Below, in pieces: positions 1 through 8,231 of a stretch of DNA of 64,000 nt (position 1 is the stretch's first letter; each line of letters begins with the position of its first letter). The position numbers and the translations under genes are program-made. Under the pieces are notes generated by a model. It saw only the letters and a program-made list of their open reading frames with translations. It was not told where the DNA came from and ran no database searches. Origin of the DNA: Pullulanibacillus sp. KACC 23026 (lineage in GTDB: Bacteria > Bacillota > Bacilli > Bacillales > Sporolactobacillaceae); contig NZ_CP119107.1 in NCBI RefSeq assembly GCF_029094525.1, positions 3,286,001 through 3,350,000 on the forward strand. Direction: 5' to 3'.

Positions 1-21
1 TATAAAAAGAAATCTAAACGG

Positions 22-1191
22 CTATGGCATCAGAAGACTTGATCCCGCCTTCTTGTAAACCTCGTAGATGCATTGAATGACTCTAGCCTGTTCCTCTGGG
101 GTCAGGCTAGAACCGGACGGCAAACAAATTCCTTGATAGAAAAGAGAATCAGATATCGGTTTGCCTCGATTATGTGAGTAAAAAGCGTTTTTTAAAAAGA
201 GCGGCTGAAGATGGAGAGGCTTCCATACTGGGCGCGCTTCAATATTCTCTTTATCTAATGCCGAAAGTACCTCTTTAACAGAAAATCCCGCTTCTCTTTC
301 ATTAATCGTGAGTGTGGTTAACCATCGATTCGAATAGGATTGCTCTAATTCTGGCATCATCCTTAATCCGGGCACGTTTACCAATGCCTCCTCATACCTT
401 CTAAAAATTGCTCTCCTTGCCTCAATTCGATCTTCTAGAACCTTTAATTGCGCTCTGCCTACTCCCGCTAGAAGGTTACTAAGCCGGTAATTATATCCCA
501 TTTGGCTGTGCTGATAATGAGGCGCGGGATCCCGCGCTTGTGTTGCCAGAAATCTTGCTCTTGATAGACTCTCATCATCATTGGAAATAAGCGCTCCTCC
601 ACCTGATGTCGTAATAATTTTGTTTCCATTAAATGAGAAGACACCGAAATGACCAAAAGATCCGCTTTTCTTACCTCTATAAGTCGATCCAAGACTTTCT
701 GCCGCATCTTCAATGATTGGGATACGATAGAACTCACAAAGCGCGCTAATTTCATCCATTTTGGCAGTTTGACCATACAGATTGACAACAATGACAGCTT
801 TTGGCAGTTGACCCTCCTTCACCGCTTCCATGAGTGCTTGTTCTAGGGCTTTTGGGGACATATTCCAACTATCAGGCTCTGAATCAATGAAAACCGGCTC
901 TGCACCTTGGTAGAGAATTGGATTTGCGCTTGCTACAAACGTTAGTGTTGAACAGAAAACCCGATCCCCCTTTTTAACACCCAAAAGACAAAGTGCTAAA
1001 TGAATAGCAGCGGTTCCCGAACTTACCGCAACTGCGCCTCTAATTCCTGCATAATTAGCTAATTCTTCTTCAAAAGCATTTACATGAGGTCCTAAAGGGG
1101 CAATCCAGTTTGACTCGAAAGCTTCTCTGATATAAAGTTCTTCCTCTCCGCTTAGATGTGGTGGTGATAGATAAATGCGTTGATTATTCAT
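22..1191 (-). CDS. epsN: PLP-dependent sugar aminotransferase EpsN
   Basis: DegT/DnrJ/EryC1/StrS-family aminotransferase of 389 aa, the family's usual length and close to B. subtilis EpsN. It should transfer an amino group to a UDP-4-keto-6-deoxy-acetamido sugar, between the dehydratase EpsC and the acetyltransferase EpsM. Visible landmarks are SSGTAAIHLAL near residue 58 (cofactor phosphate binding), the IIEDAAESLGS stretch near 159, and FSFNGNKIITTSGGG near 186-200, whose lysine is the expected Schiff-base residue. The ATG follows AGAGAGG by 7-8 bases, and the gene overlaps epsM by 8 bases, so the two are translationally coupled. It is the last eps gene seen before the window edge; whether epsO follows is unknown. 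Confidence 0.9.
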   Translation of the reverse strand: MNNQRIYLSPPHLSGEEELYIREAFESNWIAPLGPHVNAFEEELANYAGIRGAVAVSSGTAAIHLALCLLGVKKGDRVFCSTLTFVASANPILYQGAEPVFIDSEPDSWNMSPKALEQALMEAVKEGQLPKAVIVVNLYGQTAKMDEISALCEFYRIPIIEDAAESLGSTYRGKKSGSFGHFGVFSFNGNKIITTSGGGALISNDDESLSRARFLATQARDPAPHYQHSQMGYNYRLSNLLAGVGRAQLKVLEDRIEARRAIFRRYEEALVNVPGLRMMPELEQSYSNRWLTTLTINEREAGFSVKEVLSALDKENIEARPVWKPLHLQPLFLKNAFYSHNRGKPISDSLFYQGICLPSGSSLTPEEQARVIQCIYEVYKKAGSSLLMP

Positions 1192-1846
1192 GATTATTAA
1201 CCTCTCTAAGGAATGGGGCTTTCTCTTTCACAACCCTGGCTGGTACACCTACGGCCGTCTTAAAGGAAGAGATGTCATGAAGTACAGTTGCCCCTGCCCC
1301 AATAACAGACCATTGACCTATTTTTACTCCTGGTAATACCGTCGCACCACTGCCGATATGAACACCTTCTTCTACCTTCACACCACCTGTTAATGTGGCA
1401 TTTGGTGAAATATGGGAAAAGTTCTCAACGCGGCCATCGTGTTCAACAATGGCTCCCGAATTAATAATCACATGATTTTGTATCTTTGTTTCGGAATTGA
1501 TCACAGCATTCGGCATAATGACCGTTCCCTCTCCAATTATCGCTGAGGAGCTAATCACGGCTGTGGGATGTACCAATGTGAGATACCTTTCAGCAGGAAG
1601 ATCTAAGTATTCAACTATTTCTTTACGTTTCCGATTATCTCCAATTGCATTAATAAATCGAACATTATAAAACTGCAACAAAAGGTTTTGTGTAAAAGAC
1701 ATTGGACCACATAAATACCCGTCATGATGCTCCAAGCGCGAGTACCGGTCATCTAAAAAACCAATCAATTCATGTTCAGGGAAATGGTCTAAAAGCTCTT
1801 TAACAACCTTACCATGACCGCCATGGCCTATAATGACAACCTTCAC
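1184..1846 (-). CDS. epsM: Sugar O/N-acetyltransferase EpsM (NeuD/PglD family)
   Basis: 220-aa acetyltransferase. The N-terminal Rossmann-like part begins MKVVIIGHGGHGKVV. The C-terminal left-handed beta-helix has hexapeptide repeats (for example IIGEGTVIMPNAVI and VHIGSGATVLPGVKIG). NSGAIVEHDGRV, near residues 128-139, matches the PglD active-site region, where a His-Glu pair serves catalysis. By family it acetylates the amino sugar made by EpsC and EpsN. The start is GTG, preceded by GGGAGG. It lies 18 bases after epsL and overlaps epsN by 8 bases. Confidence 0.9.
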   Translation of the reverse strand: MKVVIIGHGGHGKVVKELLDHFPEHELIGFLDDRYSRLEHHDGYLCGPMSFTQNLLLQFYNVRFINAIGDNRKRKEIVEYLDLPAERYLTLVHPTAVISSSAIIGEGTVIMPNAVINSETKIQNHVIINSGAIVEHDGRVENFSHISPNATLTGGVKVEEGVHIGSGATVLPGVKIGQWSVIGAGATVLHDISSFKTAVGVPARVVKEKAPFLREVNNHE

Positions 1847-1864
1847 CCTTTTACCTCCCGACCT

Positions 1865-2461
1865 TTAACCTTGTTTAACCCCGCGAAAGGGCTCCATCGT
1901 AGCATGTTCTGGATGGTGAATACCCTGAGAACGTATGACTTTTATTAAAGTCATACCTAATATTTTTAAATCTAATAAAAATGATTGATTCTCAACATAC
2001 CAAACATCAAACTTAAACTTTTCTTCCCAGGAAATTTCATTTCGACCATTTATTTGAGCCCATCCTGTGATACCTGGCTTAACTAAATGTCGTTTTGCCT
2101 GTTCCGTGGAATAAAGGGGGAGATACTCCATTAAGAGCGGTCTCGGCCCAACCAGGCTCATATCTCCTTTTAAAACATTGACTAGTTGGAGCCATTCATC
2201 GAGACTAAATTTCCGTAAGAAAAGACCCAGCGATGTGAGCCTTTCTGCGTCCGACAGCAATTGACCGCTTACATCCGTTTCGTTGGTCATCGTTCGGAAT
2301 TTATAAAAATAAAATGGCCTTTCATTTAAACCAGGTCGAAGCTGTTTAAAAAAAACAGGTGATCCTAGTCTCCATCTAACCACTATACTTATTAAAACTA
2401 TCAAAGGGGAAAGGAAAATGAGAAAAAAAAGGGCGACACTCAAGTCAAACGTTCGTTTCAA
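1865..2461 (-). CDS. epsL: Undecaprenyl-phosphate sugar phosphotransferase EpsL
   Basis: 198-aa monotopic phosphoglycosyl transferase (bacterial sugar transferase family), expected to start the lipid-linked repeat unit by moving a sugar phosphate onto undecaprenyl phosphate. It has one N-terminal membrane segment (about residues 6-28). Family motifs visible are YKFRTM, the LDEW stretch holding the catalytic Asp-Glu dyad, LVGPRP, and KPGITGWAQINGR. The start is TTG, 6-8 bases after GGAGAGATG; no better start is visible. It is followed by epsM and preceded by a small unlisted ORF. Confidence 0.9.
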   Translation of the reverse strand: MKRTFDLSVALFFLIFLSPLIVLISIVVRWRLGSPVFFKQLRPGLNERPFYFYKFRTMTNETDVSGQLLSDAERLTSLGLFLRKFSLDEWLQLVNVLKGDMSLVGPRPLLMEYLPLYSTEQAKRHLVKPGITGWAQINGRNEISWEEKFKFDVWYVENQSFLLDLKILGMTLIKVIRSQGIHHPEHATMEPFRGVKQG

Positions 2462-2479
2462 TTTATCATCTCTCCATAC

Positions 2480-2650
2480 TTACTTAAGCTTCTCTTCTTC
2501 GATTGCTTGTATAGCTCCCATTAATTGAATCTTCATCAACTCAACAGCATCTTGGACACTGATCTCTCTAATTTGTTCTCCTGAGTAAAAATTTAATAGG
2601 ATTTCGAAAATTTTATTCTTATATAACGATACAGGATTTTTCGTATCCAC
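2480..2650 (-). CDS. Small 56-aa ORF inside the eps operon, unknown function
   Basis: GTG-start ORF of 56 codons filling most of the 245-base gap between a glycosyltransferase gene and epsL. GAGGTG ends 8 bases before the GTG, a good ribosome-binding site, and the stop is TAA. The predicted protein starts VDTKNPVSLYKNKIFEI and ends QAIEEEKLK. It is acidic, looks helical, and has no signal peptide, membrane segment or cysteine. I do not recognise a family. Its place in the operon, its orientation and its ribosome-binding site make it a plausible real gene, but it could be a chance ORF. Confidence 0.5.
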   Translation of the reverse strand: MDTKNPVSLYKNKIFEILLNFYSGEQIREISVQDAVELMKIQLMGAIQAIEEEKLK

Positions 2651-2706
2651 TATCCCAACACCTCGAGTAATTCGTTAATGACTAGTAATAGTTTAATAGT
2701 TTGCAT

Positions 2707-3885
2707 TTAAGTTTCTAGCAATTGAATAAATTTATGTACCTCTTCTTGATTTCTTTGGTTATCTTGAAGTTGAATCGTTAAGCGCTCCCTTAAAGATCGA
2801 TCTTTAATCAAGGCTTGAAGGGTAGAGGCCAATGCCTCAACATTTGGTTCTGAAAGAATACCCGTTACTCGATCGTTAATTTGTTCCTGAAAGGGGGGGA
2901 TGTTTGTGACCACAACTGGCTTAGCTAAAACTAATGCTTCTTCTACCGCTACACAATGGGCTTCTGTAAATGAAGGCTGAACATAAACATCACAATGTGC
3001 CATATAAGGATAAGGGTTATCCTTCTCACCCAGCATGATAAACACTTCCTCTAGTTCTTCTTGCTGGATTCGCTTTTTTAGCTCTTCATATAAATCCCCC
3101 CCACCTATGAGATACCATCTTATGGGTTTCCCTGCTTTTACTATTTTTTTACACGTTTCAAGGGCTAAGAGGACTCCTTTTTCTTTTACTAATCGTGCGA
3201 CGGTAACAATCGTGAATCCATGAAAGGAGCCATAAGGTTCAAATGCCTCTGAGAGTTCCTTAATCATTCTTGGAGAGACACTGTTATGGATGACTCTAAT
3301 CTTATGTTTAATCTCTGGAAAAGCAGTTACCAATGATTGCTTTGAGGATTCAGCAACTGTCACGATATAGTTGCTTTGCTCAAAGGTTTTTCTTTCAAGT
3401 GTCGGTTGCTGCCAGCCGACTTTTGAAGCATAATCCATATGATTGTAGACAATTTTCTTCTTGGCCTTTACTTTTTGAGCCACATAGTAATTAGTAAAAA
3501 AGTCAAGATAGCTTACAGCCACATCATATTCCTTATTGACAGAGGGTAAGATGCGTTTATAAACGGCCCACCTTGCACCCGTTCCTACTCCTTTTGAGAA
3601 TAAAGCAACCGACGGAGCTAATACTTTGCCTGCCACTAACAAGAATTTCTTTTTTCTTATTAACTGAGGGAGGGCAAGGGTTATCGGCGTAGAAAACGTC
3701 TCAAATAAAGGGGGGAGAATGTTCACTTCTCTTGGTACATGCTTAAATAACATGCCGCTATGGTCAAACAATAGAAGATCCACTTCGTATTTCGCATAAT
3801 CGAGGTTTGAAAGCAGCGATATTAAGCTTTTTTCTACCCCTCCTGTTTGAAGGTATAGCGCTACAAATAAGAGCTTCTTCTTCAT
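2707..3885 (-). CDS. GT4 glycosyltransferase of the eps cluster
   Basis: 392-aa GT-B-fold glycosyltransferase, probably cytoplasmic or membrane-associated, adding a sugar to the exopolysaccharide repeat unit. The donor-binding half has TIVTVARLVKEKG near residue 225 and the E-x7-E motif within SFTEAHCVAVEEA near residue 310. The N-terminal TGGVEKSL loop is typical of the family. Its ATG overlaps the stop of the upstream EpsF-like gene (ATGA). Donor, acceptor and linkage cannot be read from sequence. It does not closely resemble EpsD or EpsF as I recall them, so no symbol is given. Confidence 0.85.
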   Translation of the reverse strand: MKKKLLFVALYLQTGGVEKSLISLLSNLDYAKYEVDLLLFDHSGMLFKHVPREVNILPPLFETFSTPITLALPQLIRKKKFLLVAGKVLAPSVALFSKGVGTGARWAVYKRILPSVNKEYDVAVSYLDFFTNYYVAQKVKAKKKIVYNHMDYASKVGWQQPTLERKTFEQSNYIVTVAESSKQSLVTAFPEIKHKIRVIHNSVSPRMIKELSEAFEPYGSFHGFTIVTVARLVKEKGVLLALETCKKIVKAGKPIRWYLIGGGDLYEELKKRIQQEELEEVFIMLGEKDNPYPYMAHCDVYVQPSFTEAHCVAVEEALVLAKPVVVTNIPPFQEQINDRVTGILSEPNVEALASTLQALIKDRSLRERLTIQLQDNQRNQEEVHKFIQLLET

Positions 3886-5048
3886 CCCGACTCTCCTTCA
3901 ATGATCCAAGACTTTTCTAAGAAACCATAAAGAGATAACCAATCCTTAGCTGTATCGTTAACAGTAAACCTTAAGCGGCTGAAAGCATGTTGGATCTCGT
4001 TGATGCTTAATCTCTTATTTTCGAATGACTGACGAATAACTTGAACCCATTGAGTCATGTCTGTTTCTAAACTGAGATAAGAAATTAGCCCTAACTTCAG
4101 ATCCGTGGTCCTAGGGACAGTATCTGATACCACACAAGGCTTTCCAGCTGCTTGTGCCTCTAGAACAACTAAACCAAAGCCTTCAGACAGGGATGGAAAG
4201 ACGAAGACATCAAAACTTTTCATTAATAACGGTATATCTTCCCTTACTCCTAGAAATCGGACATTTTCCGTTAGGCCTAGGCGACTCGATTCCGCCATGA
4301 TCTCATTCTTAAGAGGTCCATCTCCAACAAAAACAGCTATCATTTTTTCTTCCTCTAGAAGGAATTGTTTTAGAATCATCAGTACGTATCGTTGGTTCTT
4401 CACTTCAGAAAAGTTCCCGACATGACCAATTACTCGTGTACCCTCATGTAGTTTTAATTCTTCTTTTAACTGAATAACCTTATTTTCACTTATTTGTATG
4501 AAATCGTCCAAACTAATCCCGTTATTCAAGATTCGAATTTGCCCATTCTTTAATCGCCTTGAACCAAATAAAAAGCGTCCAGCCTCTTCGCTGCACGCAC
4601 AATAATCCGTTCCCATAAACCCTATAAGAGATTGCAATCCTTTAAATGTCAAATAGTGTCTGAATGAGTGTGAATTCACCCATTGATTCGAATGGGCGTG
4701 ACACACTCGTTTTTGAACGCCTTCTAATTTTGCCGCTAAAGCAACAATCCCTGACTGATAGTCCGTATGACAATGAACAGCTTCATAAATTTCGGACCTA
4801 ATAATAGACCTTAAACATTTAACATAGGACACGAATCCTGATTGACCAAGACTTGGAATTCTATAGATCCTTCCACCCATCTCTTGAATTTCGTCATCGT
4901 AATCGCAGGTTGTCAAGCGATGTGATACAAAATCAAACTGTACCTTATCCCGATTAATTGTTCGATAAACGTTCATAAGAAGTGTCTCTGCTCCTCCTCG
5001 GTTCATCGCACTTACAACATGCAAAATTCGTTTGCGTCGTCCTTCCAA
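3882..5048 (-). CDS. epsF: EpsF-like GT4 glycosyltransferase (copy 1)
   Basis: GT4 family enzyme resembling B. subtilis EpsF: HVVSAMNRGGAETLLMNVY at the start, CHAHSN near residue 120, IGHVGNFSEVKNQ in the donor-binding half, and the E-x7-E motif in SLSEGFGLVVLEA. A GTG at 5057 lies within AGGAGGTG, so the TTG three codons later (5048), 8 bases after AGGAGG, is the more likely start, giving 388 aa. The gene at 7071-8231 is a second EpsF-like paralogue with the same NRGGAETLLMN motif, so the cluster has a duplicated transferase. Confidence 0.85.
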   Translation of the reverse strand: MEGRRKRILHVVSAMNRGGAETLLMNVYRTINRDKVQFDFVSHRLTTCDYDDEIQEMGGRIYRIPSLGQSGFVSYVKCLRSIIRSEIYEAVHCHTDYQSGIVALAAKLEGVQKRVCHAHSNQWVNSHSFRHYLTFKGLQSLIGFMGTDYCACSEEAGRFLFGSRRLKNGQIRILNNGISLDDFIQISENKVIQLKEELKLHEGTRVIGHVGNFSEVKNQRYVLMILKQFLLEEEKMIAVFVGDGPLKNEIMAESSRLGLTENVRFLGVREDIPLLMKSFDVFVFPSLSEGFGLVVLEAQAAGKPCVVSDTVPRTTDLKLGLISYLSLETDMTQWVQVIRQSFENKRLSINEIQHAFSRLRFTVNDTAKDWLSLYGFLEKSWIIEGESG

Positions 5049-5060
5049 ATTTTTCACCTC

Positions 5061-6128
5061 CTAAAGTTTAAGATAGGTACTCCCATATTGAAGATCGAGT
5101 GAAATCACTTGTTCATAATAAAAATAGCCGAGATAACAAATAATGAGCAGAAAATAAATGATTTGGCGTTGTTTCTTTACGAATAGAAAAAGGATCCAGG
5201 AAAATAGGATTAAATTGTAGAGGCCAAAATAAATATCGAATCGTGCAAAAATCCAATTTTTTGTTGAAACGATCATGAAAACTAACCCTAAAATACTCAG
5301 GTTAACAAAGTAATCGCTCTCTGGCCATATTTCTCTTAATTTGTCCCTCCCTAAATAAGCAATAAGCAGCGGTGACGCCGTTACAAATACACGAATAATA
5401 TTAGCTCCACCTTCTTGAAAATCACTGTAATGGCCATATTCCGTATCTGAAAGTGCATCAAACAAAACCGATTGAAATAGAGTGAATCCGATCGCCATTA
5501 TTAATCCAGAAATAAGAAGTAAAAAAGTCCATTTTGACCAGGCCTTTTTTCTAACAATAAAATAAATAGGAATAAAGATAAGTGCCGTTCGATGAATCGT
5601 CGCTGCAAACAGCACGATGAGCATAAACTTTTTCCAATCGCCCTTTATGATTAGAGGCGTAGCAGCGAATAGAATGGACGATGCTAAAAATTGCCTTATC
5701 CCATTCATCGAAACAGTATACATACCTGAAGTAAAATAGATAAAAAAACTAATTTCAATCATTCTTGAATACTTATAAAGAACGATAACAATTAATACAT
5801 TAGTGATCAAAGCCGTTACAAATATTAGGATTTGAGGATTATTAGATAGCTTATGAAGAAGTGATTGTAAAATAAAAAAACCAAAATCATCCTTAAAACT
5901 TATATTTTTTATTTGATAATTTATCACTTCATAGCTATGGATATAAAAATAGGTATCGCCAATATTATTTCGGAGCCCAGAAACTAAGACCAATGCTAGC
6001 ATGACGAAAAAAATAAGGATTTTATTAGGTTTTGTATAATGCATTTTCATCCGATCAAAGTAAGAAAAATATCGTGCAAGGAAAGAGGATAAATAAACAA
6101 AACCTAGATTAAGCCATATGATTTCCAT
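5061..6128 (-). CDS. epsG: EpsG family polysaccharide polymerase-like membrane protein
   Basis: 355-aa multi-pass membrane protein of the EpsG family, thought to act as a Wzy-like polymerase of lipid-linked repeat units. About nine to ten hydrophobic segments are visible. The conserved loop LRNNIGDTYFY follows the second segment, and SMNGIRQFLA near residue 140 is also typical of the family. The ATG lies 9 bases after AAAGGA. It sits 3-13 bases from its neighbours, in the operon's middle, as in B. subtilis. Confidence 0.85.
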   Translation of the reverse strand: MEIIWLNLGFVYLSSFLARYFSYFDRMKMHYTKPNKILIFFVMLALVLVSGLRNNIGDTYFYIHSYEVINYQIKNISFKDDFGFFILQSLLHKLSNNPQILIFVTALITNVLIVIVLYKYSRMIEISFFIYFTSGMYTVSMNGIRQFLASSILFAATPLIIKGDWKKFMLIVLFAATIHRTALIFIPIYFIVRKKAWSKWTFLLLISGLIMAIGFTLFQSVLFDALSDTEYGHYSDFQEGGANIIRVFVTASPLLIAYLGRDKLREIWPESDYFVNLSILGLVFMIVSTKNWIFARFDIYFGLYNLILFSWILFLFVKKQRQIIYFLLIICYLGYFYYEQVISLDLQYGSTYLKL

Positions 6129-6141
6129 GTTCTGAATCCTT

Positions 6142-7056
6142 TCAACTGTTAGTCTTGTTAACCTCCATAAAAGTCACCCTTTTCGTCTTTTTAATAAACA
6201 AAAATAAAGCAACACCAAGCGGAGTTGCCAAAATGGTGATTAATTTATTCGGTGACGACATCCAATACTTATAATTTTTAAGTAAAAGGTTGCTAGAAAT
6301 AAAATGAATGGAAGCACGGAATCGTTCTTTAAACGATTGAGCATAGTTCATTGTGGTCACCCGATAAAGTAAGAAACCCTTTGGATTGGTTTTATATTGA
6401 GTAATGATATTTCGGCTTGACCCATCCTTTAAATATTCAACATGACACAAAATGTCATTCAAGATGAGTAAAGGACCAAATTGATCAATTAAAATATACT
6501 TAAAGGCAAGAGGGCAATATTTTTCGCCTTCATAAATTGGATAAGGCGATGTCCTCTTCGTTAAGGCTGTTCGATAGACAAGCTTTTTATCCCCTTTAAC
6601 CTTATACTTTCGATAGAGGTCTGAATGGGTGGAAGCCTCTAACTTTTCAGGCAGTTTAGTTCCAATAATTTCTCCATTGAAAGTAGCATCAAGTCCCACC
6701 ATACCTGCATAGGTCTCACTTCCATTCTTTAACCAAAAACAAGTTATCTTCTCGACAGCATCATCTGGCATATAATCATCTGAATCAATACACACGTTGA
6801 GCTCTGTGTCTATTAATTCATAGGCCTTATTGTGGGCACCATGCATGCCTTGGTTTTCCTGGTAATGATAAACGATCTTAATAGACCCTTCTTTGATCCA
6901 GCTTTGAACAAGCTGCCGAGTGTTATCAGTCGACCCATCATCAATGATTAACCATATAAATTCTTTACAGGTTTGTCTTTTTAAACTTTCATAACAAACT
7001 GGCAAGGTATAAGCTCTATTGTAAGTTGGCGTAAAGATTGTTATTAGAGGTTTCAT
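6142..7056 (-). CDS. GT2 family glycosyltransferase of the eps cluster
   Basis: GT-A-fold inverting glycosyltransferase. The N-terminus ITIFTPTYNRAYTLPVCYES holds the nucleotide-binding strand, IDDGSTDNT follows near residue 42, and the metal-binding motif is CIDSDDYMPDD near residue 93. The C-terminus has one hydrophobic stretch. A TTG at 7068 overlaps the GGAG box, so ATG 7056, 6 bases after it, is preferred (304 aa). It occupies the place of B. subtilis epsE/epsH/epsJ but does not look like EpsE as I recall it, so no flagellar-clutch role is claimed. Confidence 0.85.
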   Translation of the reverse strand: MKPLITIFTPTYNRAYTLPVCYESLKRQTCKEFIWLIIDDGSTDNTRQLVQSWIKEGSIKIVYHYQENQGMHGAHNKAYELIDTELNVCIDSDDYMPDDAVEKITCFWLKNGSETYAGMVGLDATFNGEIIGTKLPEKLEASTHSDLYRKYKVKGDKKLVYRTALTKRTSPYPIYEGEKYCPLAFKYILIDQFGPLLILNDILCHVEYLKDGSSRNIITQYKTNPKGFLLYRVTTMNYAQSFKERFRASIHFISSNLLLKNYKYWMSSPNKLITILATPLGVALFLFIKKTKRVTFMEVNKTNS

Positions 7057-7070
7057 CGCTTTCTCCAATT

Positions 7071-8231
7071 TTATAGATTCACAGATTGAACTTGTTCTGA
7101 AATGGTCTCGTTGACTATTCGCTCTGCTTCAAGAACGTAATAATTTTCAAGCCAATTGGCCGAATCCTGAATATCATATCCCGCTTTCTTTATCTTCAAA
7201 GTTTCATTGCTATTACTTAATCTTTTCAAAGTTAAACTTTTCAAAGCCCACATGCTCGGCGCTTCATTTAAGGATTTATAGTTCATGAGACCAAGGCCCA
7301 GATCGACTTCTCTCGTAATCCTTTCTGATACGAGGCAAGGAACGCCTACAGCCTGTGCTTCTATAAGTGTTAAAGGTAGCCCTTCATGAAAGGATGGATA
7401 GATGAGTACATCAAAAAGATGTAACACTTTATGAACATCCTCCCTAACACCCATAAATATCACCTGATTTTCCAAGCCTAATTCATGAACCTTGTTTTCG
7501 ATCTGTAATTTAAGAGAACCCTCTCCAACAAGAACTAATAATGAATGAGAATGATGTTTGACAACCTCATTAAAAATATCGATGAGATAATGATGATTTT
7601 TTTGTTTATTAAATCTTCCAATATGGCCAATGACAAACGGATTAGAATCACCAAGCTGTTGCTTCATTTTCATCTCTTTCTTTATTGCATCAGAGAATTG
7701 GAAGGTCTTAAGATTAATTCCATTTTTTATGATGGAAGTTTGAGTACTATGAACCTTGAACAGCCAATTAGAGGCTTCTTGAGAGCAGGCAAAGTAATGA
7801 GAAGCAAACTTAGGAATGAATCGTCCGACAAGCCATTTATAGCCTTTAACTAGCCAATTCCCTTCACTGCTTGTATTGTGACTGTGCGCGATTCTAATCG
7901 GTATACCAGCGTTATAAGCTTCTTTTAATACTAATCCACTCATTTTATCGAGATGAGAATGAACAATTAAATAATGAGCGTGTTGGTTAAAAAAGGCTCT
8001 TAACTCTTTTTGATAGTTAACCGGACCTACCTTTGTTACATAGGGTATTCGAAAAATATGCCCGCCTAACTCTTTGATTTCTTTGTCATAAACACCAGGA
8101 TTACAAATTAAAAAATCAAATTGAATCTTAGAACGATCAATATGGCGATACAGATTCATTAATAGGGTTTCTGCCCCGCCGCGATTCATATTCACTACAA
8201 CTTGTAAAACTCTTAATGCGGTTTTCTCCAT
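7071..8231 (-). CDS. epsF: EpsF-like GT4 glycosyltransferase (copy 2)
   Basis: 386-aa GT4 enzyme similar to B. subtilis EpsF and to copy 1 in this cluster: VLQVVVNMNRGGAETLLMN at the start, RIAHSHNTS near residue 115, FVIGHIGRFNKQKNHHYL in the donor-binding half, and SFHEGLPLTLIEA carrying E-x7-E. It overlaps epsD by 19 bases, and a GGGGGTGAG box precedes its ATG. The position directly after epsD fits epsF. Which of the two copies is the true epsF orthologue cannot be settled without alignment. Confidence 0.88.
   Translation of the reverse strand: MEKTALRVLQVVVNMNRGGAETLLMNLYRHIDRSKIQFDFLICNPGVYDKEIKELGGHIFRIPYVTKVGPVNYQKELRAFFNQHAHYLIVHSHLDKMSGLVLKEAYNAGIPIRIAHSHNTSSEGNWLVKGYKWLVGRFIPKFASHYFACSQEASNWLFKVHSTQTSIIKNGINLKTFQFSDAIKKEMKMKQQLGDSNPFVIGHIGRFNKQKNHHYLIDIFNEVVKHHSHSLLVLVGEGSLKLQIENKVHELGLENQVIFMGVREDVHKVLHLFDVLIYPSFHEGLPLTLIEAQAVGVPCLVSERITREVDLGLGLMNYKSLNEAPSMWALKSLTLKRLSNSNETLKIKKAGYDIQDSANWLENYYVLEAERIVNETISEQVQSVNL

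Noticed and set aside
6142-7056. GT2 gene as EpsE flagellar clutch
   Set aside because: Apart from general GT2 motifs it does not resemble EpsE as I know it, so the clutch role cannot be supported.
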